Shown here piece by piece: positions 16,299-22,811 of a stretch of 36,265 bases of DNA. Under the pieces are notes generated by a model, which ran no database searches, was not told the DNA's origin, and saw nothing but the letters and a program-made list of their open reading frames with translations. Each line of letters begins with the position of its first letter. Position 1 is the first letter of the stretch. The DNA lies in NCBI GenBank assembly GCA_937885175.1, contig CAKZZO010000108.1, positions 1 to 36,265 of the forward strand. The letters are read 5' to 3'. The translations under genes and the position numbers were made by a program. This stretch comes from an uncultured Treponema sp. (GTDB lineage Bacteria; Spirochaetota; Spirochaetia; Treponematales; Treponemataceae).

Positions 16299-17780
16299 TT
16301 ATCCTCTGTACTTCACTGCATGCGTCGTTTCATCGACAACTAGGGTAATTTTTCTGGCTTTCTCCATGGCTTTTACGGTGTCGCTCAGGCGTTTGGAGAT
16401 GCCTTTGTAGCCGAGCGTAAGGGCAAGTTCGGTAAGGGTGAGCGGTTTTTCGGCGAGGACGGATTTTATTTCCGTTTCGTAGGCTTTTTGTTTGGGCGAA
16501 GTCTCATCTTTGGGGGCAAAGTACGGGTGCACGGGAATGATGACCGAAAGATAATCGCGTCCTTCGTCCATCACGAACCGGGGAAGCGCAGAGCCGTTTT
16601 CGCGGAGTGCCCTGAATGCGTTGGGAAAGCCAGTGTTTCTGCCCTCAATAAGCCGCAGTTCTTTGAGAAAGTCTCCGATTCTGCGGTTGCGGTAGGCATG
16701 GGCGCGAATTTCATATGCGGCAATGTCTTCATCGGTAATGCTGCGGTCAAAGCCGGGAAAACTCGTGATTTCGATTGACGCAGGCGTAATGCGCACGGTT
16801 ATCGGCTCGTTTATCTGATAGGAACGATGATAAACGGCGTTCGCAAGAATTTCTTCAACCGCCGCAAACGGATAATTTACAATCCTGACGGCTTCTGCCT
16901 TGTCATCTTCTTTTATGACGGCTTCTTCCAGCACATAGTTTTTTAGATATGAAAGCGCATCGCGCAGTTGGCGTTGAATTGGCCCTGTAAAAACTTTCTC
17001 CGTCATGTCCGTACCCGTGGGGTCAGGAATGTCCACCACTTCAATCCGCGCATATCTAAAATAATTTTCAGGTCGCTCGCTGAACATCAGAATCGCCACA
17101 TTAAGCGGTTTTCGGTTTTCAGCAGGGCCAGAAACGAGTTTCATGTCCTCAGCAATCGTAAGCGCATCTTGTTGGAGTGCATACTGATACAAATCACTTC
17201 CGATTTCTTTAAGGTGATTTCGGAGCAATCCCACATCCAAGTCGGCGATACTTGCGGTTATACATTCGCGGTCATCAAAAGGAATGTTTGACGAAACATA
17301 AAAGAGTTCTTTTTCCTCATCACGCGAGGCAATTACGGTGCTAGAGAATTTGCGCACATAATAATATTTGTAACTTTGATTTGCGGTCACCTCTTTGGGC
17401 GCACGGTATGGTCTCCCATAGCCACCGCTCACCCAAATGACAATCAGATATTTATCTGCACCATCGGTTCTATCATGATATAAAATCGGCTCTACGACTG
17501 GCTCATACAGCGGCTCAATAAAATGACAATATTCACGGAGTTTTTTGAGTGTGCCGTCAATGCTTGCTTTGGCTACTCCCGCAATCGGAAACAGCGGAGA
17601 CCCATTCTGTTCTTCAACACCGATGACGATATACCCGCCGCCCACATTGTCTATGTCGTTTGCGAAGGCGCAAATCGTACGGATAATCGGCGATGGATTA
17701 AAATCACGTTTGTATTCAATGCGCGTGGATTCAAGAATCTGCGGAGAAATAAGTTCTTCTATCGTAACAGGAATTCCCAT
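16299..17780 (-). CDS. AlbA/Schlafen-type ATP-binding transcriptional regulator
   Basis: 493 residues from ATG 17780. An N-terminal AlbA_2 (Schlafen-like) domain has ESTRIEYKRDFNP and GGGYIVIGVEE. The middle resembles the ATP-binding HATPase-like part of this family (VEEILANAVYHRSYQINEPITVRI, EGRNTGFPNAFRAL). The C-terminus (TEIKSVLAEKPLTLTELALTLGYKGISKRLSDTVKAME) is a winged-helix-like DNA-binding segment. Such proteins are thought to be regulators. I chose 17780 because GAGAGG lies seven bases upstream; ATG 17786 is too close. The longer frame upstream translates the operator repeats and is not protein-coding. It converges on the CotH gene with 26 bases between stops. It probably binds its own operator array. 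Confidence 0.85.
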   Translation of the reverse strand: MGIPVTIEELISPQILESTRIEYKRDFNPSPIIRTICAFANDIDNVGGGYIVIGVEEQNGSPLFPIAGVAKASIDGTLKKLREYCHFIEPLYEPVVEPILYHDRTDGADKYLIVIWVSGGYGRPYRAPKEVTANQSYKYYYVRKFSSTVIASRDEEKELFYVSSNIPFDDRECITASIADLDVGLLRNHLKEIGSDLYQYALQQDALTIAEDMKLVSGPAENRKPLNVAILMFSERPENYFRYARIEVVDIPDPTGTDMTEKVFTGPIQRQLRDALSYLKNYVLEEAVIKEDDKAEAVRIVNYPFAAVEEILANAVYHRSYQINEPITVRITPASIEITSFPGFDRSITDEDIAAYEIRAHAYRNRRIGDFLKELRLIEGRNTGFPNAFRALRENGSALPRFVMDEGRDYLSVIIPVHPYFAPKDETSPKQKAYETEIKSVLAEKPLTLTELALTLGYKGISKRLSDTVKAMEKARKITLVVDETTHAVKYRG

Positions 17781-17790
17781 AGGCATACCT

Positions 17791-17913
17791 CTCGACAAAA
17801 AGTATAGCAACTCGACAAAATTTTGTCGAGCCACTCGACAAAATTTTGTCGAGCCGGAACAAATTTTGTCGAGCCAGAACAAATTTTGTCGAGCCAGAAC
17901 AAATTTTGTCGAG
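17791..17913. repeat. operator-like array of TTTTGTCGAG / CTCGACAAAA
   Basis: The palindrome CTCGACAAAATTTTGTCGAG occurs perfectly at 17811-17830 and 17834-17853. A lone left half is at 17791-17800. Right halves also lie at 17864, 17884 and 17904, each preceded by an altered left half (GAACAAA). The spacing of right halves is 23, 20, 20 and 20 bases, close to two helical turns. The array covers the promoter of the AlbA-type gene and extends toward the rubrerythrin promoter. Confidence 0.92.
17801..17829 (-). promoter_or_regulatory. promoter of the AlbA-type regulator within the array
   Basis: On the minus strand TCGACA (17829-17824) and TATACT (17806-17801) are 17 bases apart; TGC precedes the -10. 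The -35 box is part of the palindrome at 17811-17830, and the half-site at 17791-17800 sits over the predicted start of transcription. Repressor binding would block it. Confidence 0.75.
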
Positions 17914-17962
17914 TCGCTTTTGTTACCCACTGCTAATTCGCCTAAGATTCCTATCAGTTCGC

Positions 17963-17991
17963 TTGCTTTTTGCCAACTTTACCCGTATAAT
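17963..17991 (+). promoter_or_regulatory. promoter of rubrerythrin
   Basis: TTGCTT (17963-17968) and TATAAT (17986-17991) with a 17-base spacer. The -35 is 50 bases from the last operator-like half-site, so cross-regulation by the array is possible. Confidence 0.8.
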
Positions 17992-18011
17992 TTTCAGTTA
18001 AGAGGTACAAT

Positions 18012-18560
18012 ATGGCAACACCAGAATTGAAAGGTACGCAGACTGAAAAAAATCTGCAGACGGCGTTTGCGGGCGAATCACAGGCACGCAACAAATACAC
18101 CTACTACGCAAGCAAGGCAAAAAAAGAAGGCTTCGAGCAGATTGCGGCGATTTTCCTGGAGACGGCTGCTAATGAAAAAGAGCATGCGGAAATTTGGTTC
18201 AAACTGCTGCATGGCGGCGAAGTTCCCACCACTACGGTAAACCTAAAAGACGCTGCCGACGGCGAAAACTACGAATGGACTGATATGTACGACTGCTTTG
18301 CAAAGACGGCAAAGGAAGAAGGCTTTACCCGCATTGCAAAACTCTTTGAAATGGTCGGTGCAATCGAAAAGAAGCACGAAGAACGCTACCGCAAGCTTTT
18401 GGACAACGTAGAAAAAGAACTCGTGTTCAGCCGCGATGGAGATACCATCTGGCAGTGCCGCAACTGTGGACACATCGTTATTGGCAAAAAAGCACCGAAT
18501 GTCTGCCCGGTCTGTGAGCATCCCCAGAGTTACTTTGAGATTCACGCAGAAAACTACTAG
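18012..18560 (+). CDS. rbr: rubrerythrin
   Basis: 182 residues. The N-terminal 140 residues are a ferritin-like diiron domain with the ligand motifs FAGESQARNKY, NEKEHAEIWF and GAIEKKHEERY. The C-terminal rubredoxin-like domain has CRNCG and CPVCEH, the four iron-binding cysteines. Rubrerythrin reduces hydrogen peroxide in anaerobes and microaerophiles, taking electrons from rubredoxin-type donors. It fits an anaerobic host lacking catalase, though that lack cannot be seen here. AAGAGG precedes the ATG. The gene is a single transcription unit, with its own promoter and a clear terminator. Confidence 0.97.
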   Translation: MATPELKGTQTEKNLQTAFAGESQARNKYTYYASKAKKEGFEQIAAIFLETAANEKEHAEIWFKLLHGGEVPTTTVNLKDAADGENYEWTDMYDCFAKTAKEEGFTRIAKLFEMVGAIEKKHEERYRKLLDNVEKELVFSRDGDTIWQCRNCGHIVIGKKAPNVCPVCEHPQSYFEIHAENY

Positions 18561-18566
18561 TGCAAG

Positions 18567-18593
18567 AAGGTCGGTTCAAGCCGACCTTTTTTT
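18567..18593 (+). terminator. terminator of rubrerythrin
   Basis: AAGGTCGG and CCGACCTT form a perfect 8-bp stem around TTCAAG, followed by TTTTT. Confidence 0.93.
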
Positions 18594-18594
18594 A

Positions 18595-18622
18595 TTGCCT
18601 TTGTGAAATTATGTGATACAAT
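18595..18622 (+). promoter_or_regulatory. promoter of the exported hydrolase gene
   Basis: TTGCCT (18595-18600) and TACAAT (18617-18622) with a 16-base spacer; TGA precedes the -10. Confidence 0.65.
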
Positions 18623-18663
18623 AAAAAGAGCATATATTTCTTTTTTGGAGGAAATCAGGAAAT

Positions 18664-19845
18664 ATGAAAAAGTATCGAATTGTTGCGGCAATGCTTCTTG
18701 CTGCACTTTCTGTCTCGCTCTCTTTTGCAAAAGGAGACGAAAAGTATGTAACGCAAGAAATCAATGCTGCTGACCGTTGCTTGCCTACCTTCTACGAATC
18801 GCTCAAGGCTCGCATGAATTTCTCGCTTGGATGGAAAGACGGCTCTGATCCCGCTGCATGGAAAAAGGCCGGTCTGGCAAAAGCACGCGAGCTGATGATT
18901 CAGGAAGAAGACAACACGCCTTTTGATATGGTTGTTATCGATTCAGAAAAGCGTGACGGCTACACAGCACAAAAAGTTGTGTTCAATATCAGCAGAGACA
19001 GCCGTGTACTGGCATATCTTTTGGTTCCCAAGGGAAAGAAAAACCAGAAATTCCCCGCAGCCCTCATGCTGCATGACCATGGCTCAAATTTCAGAATCGG
19101 CAAGGAAAAGATGGTAAAGCCCTTTGGCAAGACTGACTTGGACAAGGAGCGTCTCAAACTCACTCAGGACTGGGCAAAGACCTACTTTAGCGAACTCTTC
19201 CCTGGTGATGAACTGGCAAAGCGTGGCTATGTTGTTTTGAGCTTTGATGCGCTTGGCTGGGGCGACCGCTCCGTAAAAGGATTCTCCACTGGCTCACAGC
19301 AGAGTCTTGCCTCAAACCTCTTCAACATGGGTACCAGTTTTGCAGGAATCATCGCACAGGAAGACTGCCGTGCGGCAAAATTCCTTGCAAGCCTCCCCGA
19401 AGTTGACGCGGCAAAAGTGGCATGTATCGGATTCAGCATGGGCGGTTTCCGTGCCTGGCAGCTTGCGGCTCTAAGCGATGACATTACAGCGGCTATTTCT
19501 GTCTGCTGGATTGGCACGATGAAAGACCACATGGTAATTGATGACGGTCAGCTTAAAGGTAACAGTGCATTCAGTATGCTGCACCCCACGATTGCAAAGT
19601 ATCTGGACTATCCGGATGTTGCAGGTCTTGCGGCTCCCAAACCCATGTATTTTGTTTCTGGTGACCGCGACGGCGTAAACCCAGTGGAAGGCACTAACAA
19701 TGCCTACGCAAAAATGCGCAAAATCTGGAAGGCAAACGGTGCGGACGACAAACTGGTTACCACAATGAATGCTGGCCTTACCCACTCTTATCCTGCAGAA
19801 CAGCAGAAACTCACCTTTGACTGGCTGGACAAGCAGTTCAAGTAA
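18664..19845 (+). CDS. exported alpha/beta hydrolase
   Basis: 393 residues. A signal peptide (about 1-22, ending SLSFA-K) directs export. The core is an alpha/beta hydrolase of the dienelactone hydrolase / Abhydrolase_7-like group. It has FPAALMLHDHG near the oxyanion region, the nucleophile elbow GFSMGG, the acid in SGDRDGVNP, and the catalytic histidine probably in LTHSY near the end. Members include acetylxylan and other carbohydrate esterases and peptidases, but I cannot name the substrate. Export and the uronate-related genes nearby would suit a polysaccharide esterase, which is inference. GGAGG and AGGA lie before the ATG. Confidence 0.88.
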   Translation: MKKYRIVAAMLLAALSVSLSFAKGDEKYVTQEINAADRCLPTFYESLKARMNFSLGWKDGSDPAAWKKAGLAKARELMIQEEDNTPFDMVVIDSEKRDGYTAQKVVFNISRDSRVLAYLLVPKGKKNQKFPAALMLHDHGSNFRIGKEKMVKPFGKTDLDKERLKLTQDWAKTYFSELFPGDELAKRGYVVLSFDALGWGDRSVKGFSTGSQQSLASNLFNMGTSFAGIIAQEDCRAAKFLASLPEVDAAKVACIGFSMGGFRAWQLAALSDDITAAISVCWIGTMKDHMVIDDGQLKGNSAFSMLHPTIAKYLDYPDVAGLAAPKPMYFVSGDRDGVNPVEGTNNAYAKMRKIWKANGADDKLVTTMNAGLTHSYPAEQQKLTFDWLDKQFK

Positions 19846-19868
19846 TAGCTGAAAATCCTGTCAGACAC

Positions 19869-19904
19869 AAAAAAACGCCATGGAAAAAACCACGGCGTTT
19901 TTTT
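19869..19904. terminator. bidirectional terminator
   Basis: AAAACGCC-A-TGG pairs with CCA-C-GGCGTTTT around six A residues, with an A run before and a T run after. It serves both the hydrolase gene and the convergent gene ending at 19921. Confidence 0.9.
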
Positions 19905-19920
19905 CCCTGGCAAAACGCCC

Positions 19921-20874
19921 CTATTTTGCGTCGATTGTAGACGGTGTATTTGTCCTCGGTGCAGGAGCCGCAGTTGTTGCGGGAGCAGCGGCGGGGCGTG
20001 ATGAAGAAGTCGTTGTAGAGCGAGCCGTCGGAAGCACGGTCACCGTGTTGCTGAATGTGTATTCATTAATGTCAATCAGTTCGTTTACGGTCGTACCGAA
20101 TTTTTCAGCCACATTGTAGGTTGTGGTGCGCGTAATGTTTCCGTTGTCATCATACTTGAAAATCACACGGGTCACCAGTTTATTTGAAGCGTCATAAGTC
20201 TGTTCTTCGGTAATCGCATAGTTCGCATCAAAGCGATATACGATTTTTCTGGTCACTGTTCCTGCCGCTCCAGAAAATGTTATTTCAGAAAGTTTGTTGG
20301 CATCATTGTAAGCAAGGGTTCTCTTTTCTTCCAGATAGCCTTCTGAAGCATACTGGCACACTTCAACCTCACGGCCAGAATCATCAAACTTGGTAATGGT
20401 CTTGCTGAGCAGGGAACCGTCAGTGTCGTAGTATGCTTCCTCCGCCTGCTTGCCGTTGTATTTCCAGATTGACTTGTTCACCAGAATATCAGAAGCATTG
20501 TACTGGGACTCATCGGTCTTGTTTCCGTTTGCATCGTAAGTTGTGATGATTTTCCAGTTGACTTTACCTTCGGCATCGGTACAGGTTGTGGTCACCAGTT
20601 GACCTGCTGTATTGTATTCATACACCACTTTGTCCACCAGAATATCCTTGTTGGTCAGTTCCGTTGATTCAATTTCCTTACCATTTACGTCAAAGACATG
20701 CACATACTTTGCTGCTGGAGAACGATAGTAATCACCAAATTTTTCTGTAATGATGTATCCGGTTCTTGTATATTCGCGGATTCCAGTCTTAACAGCAATA
20801 GGAGCGGCTGTATCAAAGGCATACAGGCTGAATGCTGCGGCAGCTAATGAAAGTGCCAGTAAGATTTTCTTCAT
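19921..20874 (-). CDS. exported YD-repeat-like protein
   Basis: 317 residues. A signal peptide (about 1-19, SLYA-F) is followed by about seven tandem units of 24-27 residues (about 75-265) of the pattern Y(D)xxGxxxExxxYxxxGxLxxKxIxK. Examples are TYDANGNKTDESQY and KYDDNGNITRTTTY. They resemble the YD repeats of RHS proteins, which form beta-rich structures, but no toxin or core domain is present. The last 40 residues are low-complexity Thr/Ser/Pro/Ala, like a linker or wall-spanning tail. It is probably periplasmic or surface-exposed with unknown function. GGGGGAAG lies before the ATG. Confidence 0.82.
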   Translation of the reverse strand: MKKILLALSLAAAAFSLYAFDTAAPIAVKTGIREYTRTGYIITEKFGDYYRSPAAKYVHVFDVNGKEIESTELTNKDILVDKVVYEYNTAGQLVTTTCTDAEGKVNWKIITTYDANGNKTDESQYNASDILVNKSIWKYNGKQAEEAYYDTDGSLLSKTITKFDDSGREVEVCQYASEGYLEEKRTLAYNDANKLSEITFSGAAGTVTRKIVYRFDANYAITEEQTYDASNKLVTRVIFKYDDNGNITRTTTYNVAEKFGTTVNELIDINEYTFSNTVTVLPTARSTTTSSSRPAAAPATTAAPAPRTNTPSTIDAK

Positions 20875-20902
20875 ATTTCTTCCCCCTAAGGTATTTTAAA
20901 CT

Positions 20903-20911
20903 AGTATACCA
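20903..20911 (-). promoter_or_regulatory. extended -10 promoter of the YD-repeat-like gene
   Basis: The minus strand reads TGGTATACT followed by AGT. The 12 bases TGGTATACTAGT are shared with the dtxR-type promoter (35141-35152). It lies 28 bases from the ATG at 20874. No clear -35. Confidence 0.6.
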
Positions 20912-20972
20912 CATAATCGGCAATTTTATCTGCTACCTTAATGAAAAAAAGATAGCCTTTTGCTCTGTTATT

Positions 20973-20981
20973 TGATATACT
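20973..20981 (+). promoter_or_regulatory. extended -10 promoter of the 146-residue protein gene
   Basis: TGATATACT is followed by six bases (AAAAAT) and then the ATG at 20988. No Shine-Dalgarno sequence is present, so a leaderless transcript is likely if this promoter is used. Confidence 0.6.
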
Positions 20982-20987
20982 AAAAAT

Positions 20988-21428
20988 ATGGCGGAATTCA
21001 ACCTATCTGTGTTTGGCGCGGCATTTTCAGGAATCTGTACGCTGGGCGTTTCAGCAGCACACTTGTCCAGTCCTGAGTTTGACTTACACAAAAACACATT
21101 TTTAACTGAGCTTTCAAACTATGATGCAAAAGCCAGGGCTGTATTCGCACATATATTGTCAGAAAGTTTTTTAACAACATTAGGATATGATCAGCTCCGT
21201 TTTCTCAACAACGGTCTTATCAATTATGCGGCGAATTTTTCAGTAACTGGCGTAACATACATTCAGACTGCAAAGCGAAACATGCAGTTGGGCAAGGTCA
21301 ATTTTGTCGAACTGATAAAAACCATGACCTCCCCCGGCGATGCAAAAATTCTTGCATGCATACCCCTGTTTTTGGACAAGATGACCCAGACGTATGTGCT
21401 GAATGCCAGCGAGGACGACGGTCTATAA
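20988..21428 (+). CDS. protein of unknown function, 146 residues
   Basis: I do not recognise this protein. It starts MAEFNLSVFGAAFSGICTLGVSAAHLSSPEFDL and is a mix of hydrophobic and polar helices. It has no signal peptide lipobox, no cofactor motif and no clear membrane-spanning segment. Sequence such as FNNG/FLNNGLINYAANF and VNFVELIKTMTSPGDAKIL looks like a compact helical domain. It may be a small structural or regulatory protein. It precedes the RpiB-like gene by 29 bases; a TATAAT across its stop codon (21424-21429) could be an internal promoter. The ATG has no ribosome-binding site. Confidence 0.75.
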   Translation: MAEFNLSVFGAAFSGICTLGVSAAHLSSPEFDLHKNTFLTELSNYDAKARAVFAHILSESFLTTLGYDQLRFLNNGLINYAANFSVTGVTYIQTAKRNMQLGKVNFVELIKTMTSPGDAKILACIPLFLDKMTQTYVLNASEDDGL

Positions 21429-21457
21429 TATCGTACATTATTTTTTAGGAGAAATAT

Positions 21458-22105
21458 ATGAGAATCGCATTGATTAATGAAAACAGCCAGGCTGCAAAAA
21501 ATGCAGTCATCCTTAACGCACTCAAAAAGGTCGTTGAGCCTAAAGGTTTTGAAGTAGTGAACTACGGCATGTATGGGGCAGACGACAAGGCTCAGCTCAC
21601 CTATGTGCAGAACGGAATTTTGGCGGCAACCCTGCTCAATTCTGGTGCGGCTGACTATGTGATTACCGGCTGTGGTACGGGCGAAGGTGCAATGCTTGCC
21701 CTCAACAGTTTTCCTGGCGTAATCTGTGGTCACGTGGAAGATCCGCTGGATGCCTACACCTTTGCACAGATTAACGACGGAAACGCCATTGCCATTCCCT
21801 TTGCAAAAGGCTTTGGTTGGGGCGGCGACCTGAATCTGGAATATATCTTTGAAAAACTTTTCTGTGAGCCTGCGGGTCAGGGCTATCCCCGTGAGCGTGC
21901 CCTTCCTGAGCAGCGCAACAAAAAGATTCTGGACGAAGTGAAGAAAGTAACCTACAAGGATTTTACAGAGATTCTGGAAGGTCTCGTAACATATGATGCT
22001 GACTTGGTAAAAGGCTCTTTTGCAGGCGAACACTTTAAGGAATATTTCCTGCGTGATGCAAAAGATGCAAAAATCATCGATGCCGTAAAGAAAATCATCG
22101 GCTAA
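21458..22105 (+). CDS. RpiB/LacA/LacB family sugar-phosphate isomerase
   Basis: 215 residues, longer than the 150 usual for RpiB. The start MRIALINENSQAAKN and the block DYVITGCGTGEGAMLALNSFPGV match the family's nucleotide-like fold and its catalytic Cys-Gly-Thr-Gly loop, here with Glu following. The C-terminal 70 residues are an extra helical extension. RpiB interconverts ribose and ribulose 5-phosphates. Relatives isomerise galactose 6-phosphate, and some act on 4-deoxy-5-keto-uronate from pectin or glycosaminoglycans. KduI, encoded 7 kb away, does the last reaction too, so a uronate role is possible but unproven. AGGAGA precedes ATG 21458. Confidence 0.88.
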   Translation: MRIALINENSQAAKNAVILNALKKVVEPKGFEVVNYGMYGADDKAQLTYVQNGILAATLLNSGAADYVITGCGTGEGAMLALNSFPGVICGHVEDPLDAYTFAQINDGNAIAIPFAKGFGWGGDLNLEYIFEKLFCEPAGQGYPRERALPEQRNKKILDEVKKVTYKDFTEILEGLVTYDADLVKGSFAGEHFKEYFLRDAKDAKIIDAVKKIIG

Positions 22106-22122
22106 GGCAAAAAGGATTTATC

Positions 22123-22752
22123 ATGCTCTTGCCGCTCAAACATACTGCCTGCATCTTGTGCCTATGCTCTGCCCTGCTCGCTTTTTCCTGCATGTCTACA
22201 AAAAAAGACGGCGGCTCTGTAGACAGAATCAGTGCAGAAGAACAGGTGGATTTGAGCGGCTACTGGAATGACATTGACGTGCGGCTGGTGGCAGACCATC
22301 TGGTACGCGACTGTGCCGCCAATCCCTCTGTAGCCGCCTTTAGCCAAGAGCATGGCAGGCTTCCCGTCGTCATCGTGGGACGAATCCGAAACCAAAGCGA
22401 TGAGCACATAGACACCAAAATTATTGCCAAGCAGATTCAAAACGCACTTCTGAACAGCGAAAAACTGGAATTTGTTTCGGATGCTGATGAGCGTCTTGCC
22501 TTGCGAGCCGAGCGTTTGAGTCAGCAGGATTTTGCAAGTCTGGAAACGGCTAAGCAACTGCGCAATGAACTGGGCGCAGACTTTATGATGATAGGTTCCG
22601 TAAAGACAATCATCGACAGTTCAGACACGGTTACCATCCGCTCCTACTACGTACACGCAGAACTGATTGACATTGAAAACACACACATTCTCTGGGCAGG
22701 TGAGGATTCTTCTATAAAAAAACAAATTACCCGCTCACGCTACCGCCTGTAA
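22123..22752 (+). CDS. LpoB-like lipoprotein (penicillin-binding protein activator)
   Basis: 209 residues. A signal peptide ends in LLAFSC near Cys23. The mature part, with LSGYWNDIDVRLVADHLVRDC, LPVVIVGRIRNQSDEHIDTKII and DFMMIGSVKTIID, matches the LpoB family. In E. coli, LpoB is an outer-membrane lipoprotein that activates the peptidoglycan synthase PBP1b through the periplasm. In spirochaetes the partner is unknown. It follows the isomerase after 17 bases with an AAGGA site, so it may share its transcript. The next lipoprotein gene starts 59 bases downstream. Confidence 0.87.
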   Translation: MLLPLKHTACILCLCSALLAFSCMSTKKDGGSVDRISAEEQVDLSGYWNDIDVRLVADHLVRDCAANPSVAAFSQEHGRLPVVIVGRIRNQSDEHIDTKIIAKQIQNALLNSEKLEFVSDADERLALRAERLSQQDFASLETAKQLRNELGADFMMIGSVKTIIDSSDTVTIRSYYVHAELIDIENTHILWAGEDSSIKKQITRSRYRL

Positions 22753-22811
22753 TCGCAAACTCTTTTTTATTTCTCGTTAAACCACCTCATTTTTTTGCCG
22801 ATAAAAGTGAT

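Noticed and set aside
17791..17913. CRISPR array
   Set aside because: The units are 20-23 bases with no unique spacers, so this is an operator-like tandem array.
17787..17930. N-terminal extension of the AlbA-type protein
   Set aside because: It translates the operator array and crosses the promoter; the supported start is 17780.
21263..22033. A 256-codon minus-strand frame
   Set aside because: It is antisense to the RpiB-like gene, which has a ribosome-binding site and family motifs.
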